Positions 1 through 8,528 are shown, numbered from the stretch's first letter. The stretch is DNA of 16,187 bases from Candidatus Altimarinota bacterium (GCA_026982915.1 JALWQU010000137.1:1-16187); one strand, 5' to 3'. Translations and numbers: made by a program. The notes: generated by a model from the letters alone, not told the origin.

Positions 1-556
1 TAATAAGGCGGACCACGTCCGATTGTGCATTTGTCTGAACATCAAAAACCGTGCCGGTTACTTTTATATCGGCGTAGGGCGTTTTTACGGTAAATTTAGA
101 TTTATCACTTTTAAAGGTGTCTTTATTGGCCTTTATCCAAACCTCACCACGAACAAGCTCCAATTCAATCGTTCTTTTTTCCGCCGAACTTTCCTTTAGA
201 GCGAGGACCTTTACCTCCGTATCACTATTGAGAAACAGCGTATTGCCATCAAATATATCAAGGGAGGCTTGACTGTTGCGTTGCGTTCGAATGGTCTCAT
301 TGGGCCAGAGTTTTTGGGAAGAAAAAGCCAGACTCCATGATTTTGTTTCAGGCAATAAAAATTCCGCACGGCCCTTTAATATCTGAACCTCAGCACTAGA
401 GGACTCGCTTTGTATATTGGAAAAGAAAAGCGCGAAAAGATTAAAAATACCCCAAAGGATAAACCCTAAAAGTCCTAAAAATAAAATAAGGGAAAACGGA
501 TTTTTTTTCTTTCGTCCGTGATAGATTGATCGTCGTCGTTTATTGCGTGGTATCAT
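1..556 (-). CDS. FecR-like domain membrane protein, 3' end cut off by window edge
   Basis: An open frame reads leftwards from the ATG at 556-554 off the window edge without a stop (about 185 codons visible). The N-terminus is very basic (RNKRRR, then RKKK), followed by one hydrophobic segment at about residues 22-46, so the protein is predicted to be single-pass with most of its chain outside. Residues about 89-185 match the FecR pattern: a QASLDIFDG block, then ELVRGEVWIKA, then FTVKTPYADIKVTGTVFDV. FecR domains are extracytoplasmic; in classical systems they sense or relay signals to anti-sigma or sigma factors, but in envelope proteins of uncultured bacteria they often occur alone with unknown roles. 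The gene is divergent from the surface-protein block starting at 663, with 106 bp between starts. No Shine-Dalgarno is visible. The domain call is good; the function is open. Confidence 0.8.
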   Translation of the reverse strand, partial: MIPRNKRRRSIYHGRKKKNPFSLILFLGLLGFILWGIFNLFALFFSNIQSESSSAEVQILKGRAEFLLPETKSWSLAFSSQKLWPNETIRTQRNSQASLDIFDGNTLFLNSDTEVKVLALKESSAEKRTIELELVRGEVWIKANKDTFKSDKSKFTVKTPYADIKVTGTVFDVQTNAQSDVVRLI

Positions 557-603
557 TTTAGGCTTATTTTGCTCAAAAATAAGGGTTTGGCAAGCTCTTT
601 TTT

Positions 604-632
604 TTGGAGATCGTTTAATTTAGTGGTATGCT
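604..632 (+). promoter_or_regulatory. Candidate sigma-70 promoter with extended -10 for the surface-protein block
   Basis: TTGGAG at 604-609 (4 of 6 matches to TTGACA) is separated by 17 bp from TATGCT at 627-632, which is preceded by TGG, an extended -10 TGn motif. The predicted start near 639 would leave a leader of about 24 nt before the ATG at 663. It lies in the only upstream intergenic space of the four-gene block. This is sequence-pattern evidence only. Confidence 0.4.
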
Positions 633-662
633 TAGGGTTGAGTATATATTTTATCCACAATC

Positions 663-1949
663 ATGAAAAACAAAAACATTATGGCTTTCGCTTTGCTTAT
701 CTCAGTCGTTATTCCTTTTGTTCCCGTACAGGCGACAATTAGTAGTGTCGATTCGATCGGGACAAAAACATCGGGGGATTATGTCTCTTCTGGGGAAGTT
801 AATAGTATTATTAATACCTTAAAGGGGTTTTTCTATGATGATAATGGAACCCCTGATAATGGTGACGATAGGATCGGTGTTCTGAATGGGGCACCACAAA
901 AAACACTAGATGTAGAAGGAGATATAAATTTTAGTGGGGATCTGTATAAAAATAATGTATTATTAGAGTTAGGAAAATGGACAAAGAATGCATGGGGAAT
1001 TTATTATGGATTAAATTTAGACGGATCGAATATTGAAAATGTGGGAATCGGAGCAGAGGCGCCGAGAGGGAAATTACATATTAGCGTGAAAGCTTCAAAT
1101 CCGCGGGTACCATTATTGATTTCTAGAGAAGGGGCAACGGTTTCTGGAAGTGCTATAAATAATGACTTTGAGGTAGCGATTGCATCCGGCAATAAGCTGT
1201 GGGGGATTGATGCGGATGATAGTTTTAATATTGGAACAACGAGCAAGCCCAACTTATTAGTTATAGATCCTGAGGGGCGTGTGTCGGCGAGTAATCCGGT
1301 TAATGCTGATCATTTGGCGACGAAAGCTTATGTGGATCAGCAAGTTTTAGCTTCGGGGGGTAGTACGGTTTCAGTTTCGGCTTCAGGTATAAGCGATGGT
1401 TCGGGGCAGTATTTTTACAACGGAGGCGATAATCATTTTTGTCAGTCCTTAAGAGTGGATTCCTTTGGGGAAACAACTATTCGTAATATAAATTCTTTTG
1501 AAAAATGTGCGTCTAATACCATTTGTGCTCAAGATGGAAGCTGTAGTCTTGTGGGCTATGATACGGCTCGGGAGTACTTGGAGTCCTTATTTAGTTCCAA
1601 GGGTTGGGTTAAGGATGGAGAATTCTATAGATTTACTGACACTGATGGAACAAGGGTGGGTTTGAGTATGGGCTTAGTTAGTTCGGGTGTTATAACTTTT
1701 ATGGTTGGTCGTCAACATCTTGTTGGGGGTGATGGGAGTTTTATTAGTGATAATTTGTCTAATGAGGGGGGGCGTCACATTTGCAACTTGCTTGGTTTTG
1801 GGTATCGAGATGGTACCGATCCTGTAATGTCTGTTGCAGAATGGAATGGAAGTAGTTGGTCTGAATTGAGAGGATCTTTAAGTGTGGGATGGACGCCTGG
1901 TAATCCTTCTACTAATCCTGTGTATACTGGGGGAGTGTGTACATTTTAG
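663..1949 (+). CDS. Secreted tail-fibre-like surface protein (first gene of block)
   Basis: 428 residues. Residues 1-24 form a Sec signal peptide ending VQA, so the mature protein is exported. Residues about 70-140 carry two copies of a pattern seen in trimeric fibre and collar proteins: RIGVLNGAPQKTLDVEGDINF and later VGIGAEAPRGKLHIS. Residues about 210-226 (PVNADHLATKAYVDQQV) match the short motif that precedes the shaft in phage tail fibres. The C-terminal 190 residues hold all six cysteines of the mature chain and no family I recognise; they could be a disulfide-stabilised head or binding domain. The next gene follows after 15 bp, so co-transcription is likely. No Shine-Dalgarno precedes the ATG. 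Inference: an exposed, perhaps trimeric, adhesive fibre. It could equally be a structural filament; no phage genes are nearby. Confidence 0.75.
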   Translation: MKNKNIMAFALLISVVIPFVPVQATISSVDSIGTKTSGDYVSSGEVNSIINTLKGFFYDDNGTPDNGDDRIGVLNGAPQKTLDVEGDINFSGDLYKNNVLLELGKWTKNAWGIYYGLNLDGSNIENVGIGAEAPRGKLHISVKASNPRVPLLISREGATVSGSAINNDFEVAIASGNKLWGIDADDSFNIGTTSKPNLLVIDPEGRVSASNPVNADHLATKAYVDQQVLASGGSTVSVSASGISDGSGQYFYNGGDNHFCQSLRVDSFGETTIRNINSFEKCASNTICAQDGSCSLVGYDTAREYLESLFSSKGWVKDGEFYRFTDTDGTRVGLSMGLVSSGVITFMVGRQHLVGGDGSFISDNLSNEGGRHICNLLGFGYRDGTDPVMSVAEWNGSSWSELRGSLSVGWTPGNPSTNPVYTGGVCTF

Positions 1950-1964
1950 TAACGGGTAAAAGAA

Positions 1965-3203
1965 ATGAAAAAAATAAACAAAATTCTATTAGTAATGGCT
2001 ATGATTATGCCATTCAGTCTTGTTACGGCCAGCGGCCTGGTAATTAAGGACTTTGTCCCTCCGAGTGGGGGGGGTATCTTGCTAGAAAGCGAGGTCCTCG
2101 CACCGTTAACGCTTTATTTCTACAGAGATACGAATAAAGATCGTCTAGTAGGAGCGATTACGCCCGTGAAGTCGATGGGATCGGTTAGGAGACTTGTGTT
2201 TGATATTACGGCCCCCAATGAGGTCGTTTTACAATCATCAATTATAGAGCCTATTCCGGTGGATAAGATGGGAAATATTCCTTTCGATCTAGATATAAAA
2301 GAGGCGATCATTTCCAAGGATAGCGTTTTGCGTGCTCGATTTATCGATAAGCACGGTAAGATTGTAGGAGAGGGTACGAAAATTATTGGTCTACGGCAGG
2401 ATAAGGCTAAAGTGGTCTTGTCGGGTCTTGAAATAGATACAGAATCTAGTATAGTGCAATTTAAAGCCCAGAATCAACAACCAACGGATTTAACGGTAAT
2501 ACCTTTTTTTCGTCTTTATGATGAATCAGGTATATTAATACCGACGAAGTTTACCGTCCAAAACCTAATACTAAAAACACAAGAAGCTTCAACGGTTTCT
2601 ATTTCGTTTAATTCGGTACTAGAGCCAGGTCTTTATCAACTAGAAGCTGGTTTCATTTTGAAAGATGGAAAATCGATTGGAGGGTTATTACGGCAGAACT
2701 TTTTAATAGACGGAACCTTTGTGATTATCGATCAATTCTCATTTGATAGAACCGCTATGAAAGATCGTCATTTCAAGCTCACCTTGAAGGGGCGGGTTCA
2801 TAATCCTCGTGAATTAATGGCGAAAATAACGATTGTTCAGAAAATAGATAAAAAGACGCTAAAACCCCTTGTAAAAGAAATACCCTTATCTATTGAGGGG
2901 CAAATCTTTCAAGGAGCATTAGATTTGGAAGTTGATAAAAAGGTTCAGTCTTTGGAAGTTCGAGGCGAAGTTTTAGGCAAGACGAAAGTTCTAGCCTATC
3001 AGTTCCCAAAGGCTGAAGTGTTACCAAAAATAGAAAAAGACAATGTCTTTAGAGGGGATCAGAGGTTTGTTGGGGCCCCCGTGCGAGAATCCATATCAGG
3101 GAATATAAACCATAAAATCTATTTGATAGGCGGGGGAATCCTGATTCTTTTATTGGGGCTTGGGTTTTGGTTGATTCGTATTTATAAGTCTAAAAAATTC
3201 TAA
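1965..3203 (+). CDS. Extracellular protein with C-terminal membrane anchor, unknown family
   Basis: 412 residues, family not recognised. A Sec signal peptide covers about residues 1-22 (basic MKKINK start, hydrophobic core, then TASG). A single strongly hydrophobic segment at about 385-405 is followed by the short basic tail YKSKKF, giving a type I topology with nearly the whole chain outside. The ectodomain alternates short hydrophobic strands with polar turns, suggesting two or three Ig-like or other beta-sandwich domains (about 25-135, 145-245 and 250-350). It has no cysteine at all, unlike its three neighbours. The stop codon directly abuts the next ATG, so the two are almost certainly translated from one message. 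As the only block member with a clear anchor, it is the best candidate for the membrane attachment point of the assembly. That role is inference. Confidence 0.75.
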   Translation: MKKINKILLVMAMIMPFSLVTASGLVIKDFVPPSGGGILLESEVLAPLTLYFYRDTNKDRLVGAITPVKSMGSVRRLVFDITAPNEVVLQSSIIEPIPVDKMGNIPFDLDIKEAIISKDSVLRARFIDKHGKIVGEGTKIIGLRQDKAKVVLSGLEIDTESSIVQFKAQNQQPTDLTVIPFFRLYDESGILIPTKFTVQNLILKTQEASTVSISFNSVLEPGLYQLEAGFILKDGKSIGGLLRQNFLIDGTFVIIDQFSFDRTAMKDRHFKLTLKGRVHNPRELMAKITIVQKIDKKTLKPLVKEIPLSIEGQIFQGALDLEVDKKVQSLEVRGEVLGKTKVLAYQFPKAEVLPKIEKDNVFRGDQRFVGAPVRESISGNINHKIYLIGGGILILLLGLGFWLIRIYKSKKF

Positions 3204-5168
3204 ATGTTAAAGGGTAAGAATCGATTTTGGATGATACTGTTGATTATTATTTCTAGCTTCGGTTTAAATAATTTTATTGTCTTAGCCGAGCCATCACCCG
3301 TAGTCAGTAAAGCCTACTGGTCTTATCCTCAAGAAGGTCAATTTTATAATCCCAAAGCCACAGGACCGGAAGCAAACTTTGCTAAAATTCCCTTTAGAAT
3401 ACGAATTTTAGACGATCTTATAGAGGCTTCTGATCCGCTTTTTAAACCCAATAATAAAAAACCTAGCTCGGTATTATTACGCCTGACAAAAGATGGTACG
3501 GATGGGTATTATGCGCCGAATATAAATGATGTAACGATAACTGACAATATTCAGTTGGATTTCGTGATTGATTCAGCAATAGATACGCTCGTTGATGGAC
3601 AGTCTCTAGGGACATTTTTAACCGATGGAACATGGCAATACGAATTATCTATCTGTATGAATGGGATTGATACGCAATGTGCGGGAGGGGAACTCTATCA
3701 ATCAGCCCCGCGAACCTTAAAAATTGATACCACGCCACCGGATGTAAGCTTCAAATACGATGAAGGTTCTACCCAAGAACCTCATATGCCACAAGTGCGT
3801 GCGATTACATGGGGTACGTCTTGGACAGGGGTAAAACCTACTACTTTCGTAGTAAATTCTTTATACGCGCTTATTAAGGATTTTAAAGATAACATACTTC
3901 CACAGATAGTACCTGTTGAGATGAATCCTGAAGAATTAAGGGCAAAACAAGTAGCCGAGTACGAACTATTTCAAAAAAGCCGAGAAAAGGATCAACTTAT
4001 TGAAAAATTAACGCAGATCGATGATCGTATTGAGACCACTAAAAATGCTATTGAAGCCTTTAATGAGATAGATATTGAAAATAATTTAATACAATCCGTG
4101 CAACTCTCTGGGTTTCAGGAGGAACTTTTAGGGCAAAATCATGGAAAGGATACGGTAAGCCTATCACCAAATACGAGTGTAGAAACTCTTTTAGAGGTTT
4201 CGAATCCCAATTATGGACTCATGGAGCAAGCTGAGCTGATTCGACAAAGACTTTATGGTCCAACAGGGGAAGTTGGAAACCAATCAGGACTTATAGGCGC
4301 AATAGAAAGCCTAGAGCAAACCGTAACGGCGCCACAAGTAACCCTATCAGTACCCCCTTCTTTTGTGCCGCTGGAAGGGAAAAGTCTCCCCGCTATTATT
4401 ATTAATAAAATGGAAGCGGTAAAAGCGATTAAGGCTACTTCTAAAAATAAGACAGATCATGTAGACCTTGAAATAAGCTGTGATGATCAAGGCGGAAGTG
4501 GTTGTGGTCAGGCTATTTATCATTTGGAAATAAACGGTAATTTCTGTGATGACGCAACGGTTTGTGATACGACGGGTACTCGAAAAATAAAAATCTGCGA
4601 CAAGGTCGGAAACTGTATTGATCCAGAAACACATCAGAATATTATCGATTGGTATGATGCGGTAGCCCCTGGGGTGACACTTCCAACAAGACCTTCTAGT
4701 ACGGTTTCTACGGGAACACCTCTACAGTTTGATCTTTCAAACGGGTTGTCGGAAACAGACTTTGACAAGATTGATCTTCGACGAAAAGATTCCTTATCGA
4801 CTGAGGGAAGAACGCTTAATGATGATTTTAATGAAGATGCTTGTGGAGCAAATTCAGATTCACCACTTGTAGCCAAGGGGGATGTATGCCTTGAAAAACA
4901 ACAGGTCTGCATAACCGATAATATGAAACAAGGAACGATTGATAATGAGGTGGGGGGAAGCTGTGTTGCCAATTGTCCTGATGGCTATATTGAAAACGAA
5001 ACGGGTATATGTGTTCTGGCTTGCAGTCGAAGTCGGCTAAGTTTTTGCCTCCCCTTTAAGACGGATGGCGCTAGCTGCCTGCGAGATGCCAGTAGCTGGA
5101 TGCCAAAAACCGGTACAAAACCTTTCATTCAGACCAATAACTGTGGTGATCAACGACAAGCCCCTTAA
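3204..5168 (+). CDS. Large secreted cysteine-rich protein with coiled coil, unknown family
   Basis: 654 residues, no family recognised. The signal peptide is about residues 1-28 (VLA, then E29); M10 is a less likely alternative start. Residues about 30-185 end in IDTTPPDVSF, the linker typical of bacterial Ig-like domains. Residues about 250-290 are rich in E, K, Q and leucine at heptad-like spacing and look like a coiled coil. Residues about 420-475 form a Cys-rich Ig-like domain containing ISCDDQGGSGCG and KICDKVGNCID, again leading to a domain boundary (DAVAPGVTLP). The last 110 residues are dense in cysteine (CVANCPDGY and similar); I count about 18 Cys in the mature protein. The ATG begins immediately after the previous stop, and the next gene starts 13 bp downstream. 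It is probably an exported multidomain adhesin or scaffold stabilised by disulfides. Confidence 0.75.
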   Translation: MLKGKNRFWMILLIIISSFGLNNFIVLAEPSPVVSKAYWSYPQEGQFYNPKATGPEANFAKIPFRIRILDDLIEASDPLFKPNNKKPSSVLLRLTKDGTDGYYAPNINDVTITDNIQLDFVIDSAIDTLVDGQSLGTFLTDGTWQYELSICMNGIDTQCAGGELYQSAPRTLKIDTTPPDVSFKYDEGSTQEPHMPQVRAITWGTSWTGVKPTTFVVNSLYALIKDFKDNILPQIVPVEMNPEELRAKQVAEYELFQKSREKDQLIEKLTQIDDRIETTKNAIEAFNEIDIENNLIQSVQLSGFQEELLGQNHGKDTVSLSPNTSVETLLEVSNPNYGLMEQAELIRQRLYGPTGEVGNQSGLIGAIESLEQTVTAPQVTLSVPPSFVPLEGKSLPAIIINKMEAVKAIKATSKNKTDHVDLEISCDDQGGSGCGQAIYHLEINGNFCDDATVCDTTGTRKIKICDKVGNCIDPETHQNIIDWYDAVAPGVTLPTRPSSTVSTGTPLQFDLSNGLSETDFDKIDLRRKDSLSTEGRTLNDDFNEDACGANSDSPLVAKGDVCLEKQQVCITDNMKQGTIDNEVGGSCVANCPDGYIENETGICVLACSRSRLSFCLPFKTDGASCLRDASSWMPKTGTKPFIQTNNCGDQRQAP

Positions 5169-5181
5169 TTAACTTTATTTT

Positions 5182-7467
5182 ATGACTTTTTCTTTTCATC
5201 GAATCTTTATATTATGGTTATGGGTAGGGCTTCTGCCGACGATAACCTTGGCACAAAGTCTTCCCGGGACGGGGATTAACTGGTCAGGATCAACCATGCA
5301 GATTGACTTCAAAAAACATTCTACAGCGGTACCCGACTCAACTTGTTTTCAGTCCTTTTCCCCGACTACTTGTACACTGAAAGCCGGTTATGACACCTGT
5401 GTTATAGAGGATTTAGAAACCTTGGGCTACTCAGATCTCACGCCAAACCCGGAAATTACGGATTGTTTCAAGGAAGCCGGAAAATATGATATTAAAATTA
5501 GCCTCACTGATTTTGCGAATAATACCTCCGTTCTCACCGAATCACTAGACATTGTATCGGGGACACCAGACAGGGCGTTCTCTGATTTCACGGAGACAAA
5601 TTGCGATGACCTTATCGCGAATAATCACTCGGCATGTACACTGATACTTAGTATCAAGGACACTTATGGAAATCCAGTTACGCAACTAGATGGCGCAACG
5701 GGTAAAATTTCCTCGGACTCCATTTATCCGTTAGACGCTAATAATATACGCAATAACGGGGCTATTAGTTTTCGTAACGGATTGCGCCTATTATCAGGGG
5801 GAGTTAAAATATTATTGGGGAATAGTTCAAATCCTAATACTTTTACGATTCATTCGAACAATGGGGCGATAATGGCGTCTTTTGAGCTTACGGCACTAGC
5901 TCCTTCGATTGAAACCGTGGCGCAATTTTTAGGAAAGGTCGTGGAACACACAATTGATCTAGAAATACAACTTCCCACCGTTAAACCCGATGGAACGCTT
6001 GATACGGGGCATCTTATTACCTTTTTTGATGGTAAATTTTCGCCACAACTGACCTTTAATCCTATGGTGAGTAACACAATTGATCTTTTAGGGAATGAGT
6101 CACAAATGCTGATCGGAGAATCAATTCCTTTTAATATTATTCGTAATTTTGAAGAAGTAGTCGATATACGAGCTATAAAACAATCTATCCGCCATCACTT
6201 TCTTCCGTCAGCATTGGTATTTACGGAGTCTTTTTTTGATTCTGATATTACTTTTTTTGACACACCTAGTAAAGAGTCTCGTACAAATGAAACACCACCT
6301 GTAACGAATCCATCAATAACACGGGCAACGCTTGACTTGAATGGTACGACGTTTGATGATGCGGGGGATAAGCTCTCTTTTTCGTCTATTATTGAATACA
6401 ATTTAGACGGCAAAAAAATAAACTATCCAGGGGCGGCTCTAGGCGCTGGATTTGGAGGGGATTGTGATGCTGACACCAACTGTAATGGGGTAACTATTGA
6501 TGTGAATATTGTTGGAGCCTCTATTGAGGGGTTGGTGTTAGGCAATGAAGATAACCTTGTTTTTGTCGATCATGACACGAATAATGGTGGGTTTCTCGAA
6601 GAAGCCGCGTTGGTGGGAACCGATAATACCAAGGATATTCGTAGTGAAATATTTGAAAATGCGCATCGAATAACTCGGAACTTAACGCCTAAAACGGGTA
6701 ATCTGGAGGCTAGTTGGTTTAGTAATACCGATGTTGTTTTGGTTGAGGGGGATCTAATACTTGACAGTGATTTTACAGCCCCATCGGGAAAGAAAACCCT
6801 CGTGATTAAGAACGGGAACTTTATTGTCAGAAAGAATATGAATTATACTGATACGACAGACTCCTTTGGCGTGATTCTTATCAATGACAAGGTGGAAACT
6901 TTTCCAGAAAAAGGGAATCTCTTGGTCCAATCAGATGTACATAAAATCGTAGGGACTTACTTTCTAGAGGGAGCGATTATGACCAATGATCAAGACCCAA
7001 ATACAACAATTTATGATTTTGTAAGAGCTGGTACTTATCTTAAATCAGAAAATCATCAATTATTACTAGAAGGAACCTTGCTCTCGCATAATACCCTCGG
7101 GGGCAGTTATGGACATGTAGATAAGAATTACATAACTCCTTGGGGGGAAATAGCTTCACTTAAAACAAAGAATGATCCAGGCCTGACTAAGTGGTTTCTA
7201 GAATTAGGAGGCGATATTGACGCTAATCGTTTACAAATTGCTTCGGCCTACGACCTACACCGGATACGAGAATATTTCCCATTGAGTGATCCGTTGACAG
7301 GTTCTCCTACGAATGGCGATAAATGTGTCTGTACAGGTGGTGGCTGTAGTGCGAGTAATGCTTCAAATTGTGATAAAAACCATCAGGCGTTTGTAATTCG
7401 GTATGACTCACGAGTCAAGCTGTTACCACCACCAGGGTTTAGTACAATTCAGACCATTGCTCGATAA
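5182..7467 (+). CDS. Large secreted surface protein, probably beta-rich, unknown family
   Basis: 761 residues. Residues 1-24 are a signal peptide (hydrophobic core FILWLWVGLL, ending TLA before Q25). Six cysteines lie in about residues 45-155 (an Ig-like domain with KAGYDTC and DITD-type turns), two in GGDCDADTNCNG near 430, and four near the C-terminus (CVCTGGGC, then ASNC): twelve in all. Residues about 515-660 contain runs such as LVEGDLILDSDFTAPSGKK and VGTYFLEGAIMTND, a strand-turn pattern resembling right-handed beta-helix or bactofilin-like repeats. The C-terminus reads FVIRYDSRVKLLPPPGF, a closing motif I recall from large CPR surface proteins, though I cannot name the family. It is the last gene of the block (13 bp after the previous stop). 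No Shine-Dalgarno and no clear terminator follow it directly. Confidence 0.75.
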   Translation: MTFSFHRIFILWLWVGLLPTITLAQSLPGTGINWSGSTMQIDFKKHSTAVPDSTCFQSFSPTTCTLKAGYDTCVIEDLETLGYSDLTPNPEITDCFKEAGKYDIKISLTDFANNTSVLTESLDIVSGTPDRAFSDFTETNCDDLIANNHSACTLILSIKDTYGNPVTQLDGATGKISSDSIYPLDANNIRNNGAISFRNGLRLLSGGVKILLGNSSNPNTFTIHSNNGAIMASFELTALAPSIETVAQFLGKVVEHTIDLEIQLPTVKPDGTLDTGHLITFFDGKFSPQLTFNPMVSNTIDLLGNESQMLIGESIPFNIIRNFEEVVDIRAIKQSIRHHFLPSALVFTESFFDSDITFFDTPSKESRTNETPPVTNPSITRATLDLNGTTFDDAGDKLSFSSIIEYNLDGKKINYPGAALGAGFGGDCDADTNCNGVTIDVNIVGASIEGLVLGNEDNLVFVDHDTNNGGFLEEAALVGTDNTKDIRSEIFENAHRITRNLTPKTGNLEASWFSNTDVVLVEGDLILDSDFTAPSGKKTLVIKNGNFIVRKNMNYTDTTDSFGVILINDKVETFPEKGNLLVQSDVHKIVGTYFLEGAIMTNDQDPNTTIYDFVRAGTYLKSENHQLLLEGTLLSHNTLGGSYGHVDKNYITPWGEIASLKTKNDPGLTKWFLELGGDIDANRLQIASAYDLHRIREYFPLSDPLTGSPTNGDKCVCTGGGCSASNASNCDKNHQAFVIRYDSRVKLLPPPGFSTIQTIAR

Positions 7468-7508
7468 AAATAATTTGAAATAATCCCCCAAAAAACAAGG
7501 ATGATTCC

Positions 7509-7637
7509 TCTCCTGGCAAGGGGGGGCTAGGAGGGGTATAGAGAATAATCCTTTTTTTCTGCTTCGCGATTTGTGGTTTTATGCATCGGAACTAAACATA
7601 CCCCTTTTAATCGCTCCTACTAAGGGGAGAGACCAAT
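7509..7637. repeat. Degenerate inverted-repeat (MITE-like) intergenic element
   Basis: The 292-bp gap between 7467 and 7760 holds this element and no convincing gene. The left arm begins TCTCCTGGCAAGGGG (7509) and ends GAGGGGTAT (about 7539). The right arm runs from ATACCCC (7598) to GGGGAGAGACC (about 7633). The two arms are recognisably reverse complements but imperfect. The C/G-run style (a CCCCT box, then AAGGGGG, then TAGGAGG) resembles the boxes at 10100-10137, 10420-10457 and 15997-16045, so it is probably a decayed member of the same intergenic family. It could also fold in RNA and attenuate transcription leaving the surface block. Confidence 0.45.
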
Positions 7638-7759
7638 TGAATTTTTAATATCTCTCCGTATATTATTTTGGTAGTTACCCGGCGAAAATCTGAAAAACTA
7701 TTTCTTTTCTATTTTTTTAGTACTATGGGCACGACATTTTCCTTCAAAAACTATAAAAC

Positions 7760-8056
7760 ATGTTTTTTTTCAAAAAAAAGGCTCCCCGTGATAAAAAAAA
7801 TATCCTTAAAAAAGACGGCAAAGATCGTAAAGGACAGGGTATTATTACGGGTTTGATTGTCGGTGGTGCCGTTGGATCGGTTTTGTCTCTTTTGTTTGCG
7901 CCAGCACGGGGTTCTAAGACACGGGAAAAAGTGGCGAAGCAAGGGAAACAGCTCTGGCAAGAGGGAGCCTCTAAGGCAGAAATTTTCCTGGATAAGTACA
8001 AAAACCGTATCAAGGGACAAATCGAAGATGAATCAAAACAAGACGATCATTTTTAA
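7760..8056 (+). CDS. YtxH-like small membrane protein
   Basis: 98 residues. After a very basic N-terminus (KKKAPRDKK and so on to about residue 26) comes one glycine-rich hydrophobic segment at about 27-48, GLIVGGAVGSVLSLLFAPARG, then SKTREKV. This is the YtxH hallmark: a Gly/Ala transmembrane helix ending in LLFAP.G..TRE. The C-terminal half is a charged, helical, lysine- and glutamine-rich tail. YtxH family proteins are small general-stress-associated membrane proteins of unclear biochemical role. The ATG at 7760 follows an A-rich stretch without a Shine-Dalgarno. The stop shares four bases with the stop of the convergent gene on the other strand. Overlapping frames in 7668-8084 are shadows. 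The family call is confident; the function is not known. Confidence 0.85.
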   Translation: MFFFKKKAPRDKKNILKKDGKDRKGQGIITGLIVGGAVGSVLSLLFAPARGSKTREKVAKQGKQLWQEGASKAEIFLDKYKNRIKGQIEDESKQDDHF

Positions 8057-8424
8057 AGCCCTGATTTTCGTATGGGTCCAATAGGCTGGGTATCCGCTTT
8101 GGCGGTATAGCGGTTAGGAATAACAACATAATGTCGTGATCCTCGGTCAACCATATATTGTGTATTCGGAACTTTGGAGACAAATTCTTGTGTTTGTAGC
8201 CGAGCAACCTGAACATCCAAGAGCTCCATTTCTTGCGTTAAGGTTTTGTTTTTCGTGATATGTTGGGAGAGTGTGAACCCACGGAGAGCCACTTGATTCA
8301 TCAAGGCTAACTGAAGAATAAATAATCCGAAGATAAAAGACCCTAACAACAAAAAGAGTACTTTTTGTGTTTGTCTTGCCACCAAGGAAAGATGAAATCT
8401 TTTTTTTCGAATACAATGGGTCAT
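8053..8424 (-). CDS. Small bitopic coiled-coil protein, FtsL/DivIC-like
   Basis: 123 residues from the ATG at 8424-8422; the frame could also start at 8460, adding 12 hydrophobic residues (MIFILIILKFRT). I prefer 8424 because it leaves the usual basic cytoplasmic head (MTHCIRKKRFHLSLVARQTQK). One transmembrane segment at about residues 23-43 (VLFLLLGSFIFGLFILQLAL) is followed by a coiled-coil-like stretch (KNKTLTQEMELLDVQVARLQ) and a short polar tail. Size, topology and coiled coil match the FtsL/DivIC group of divisome proteins, which are too divergent for certainty. It is divergent from the pyrophosphokinase gene and convergent with the YtxH-like gene; the two stops overlap within the palindrome TTTAAA. 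It is not beside other division genes here, which weakens the assignment. Confidence 0.6.
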   Translation of the reverse strand: MTHCIRKKRFHLSLVARQTQKVLFLLLGSFIFGLFILQLALMNQVALRGFTLSQHITKNKTLTQEMELLDVQVARLQTQEFVSKVPNTQYMVDRGSRHYVVIPNRYTAKADTQPIGPIRKSGL

Positions 8425-8497
8425 TGTGCGGAATTTTAGAATAATCAAGATGAAAATCAAACCTTTTTTGACGGAACTTTTCGACTGAATGCCTTGA

Positions 8498-8511
8498 TTT
8501 TTAGCTAAAAA
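8498..8511. promoter_or_regulatory. 14-bp perfect palindrome in divergent intergenic region
   Basis: TTTTTAGCTAAAAA is a perfect palindrome midway between the divergent FtsL-like and pyrophosphokinase genes. A looser inverted pair (TTTTTTGACG near 8464-8473 and GCGTCAGAA near 8512-8520) brackets it. This could be an operator controlling one or both genes, or simply A/T-rich sequence; I see no good -10/-35 pair to anchor it. Confidence 0.25.
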
Positions 8512-8528
8512 GCGTCAGAATATGCTTG

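Noticed and set aside
4347..4972. Two antisense frames opposite the coiled-coil/Cys-rich gene
   Set aside because: Shadows of a clearly coding strand with a signal peptide and Ig-like pattern; no start context or family resemblance.
7668..7856. 62-codon frame starting at a GTG or similar before the YtxH-like gene
   Set aside because: It overlaps the YtxH-like gene in another frame and is a low-complexity Phe/Lys-rich translation of A/T-rich DNA.
8425..8460. Upstream start at 8460 for the FtsL-like gene
   Set aside because: It would place a second hydrophobic stretch before the basic head, unlike bitopic divisome proteins; the ATG at 8424 gives the expected topology.
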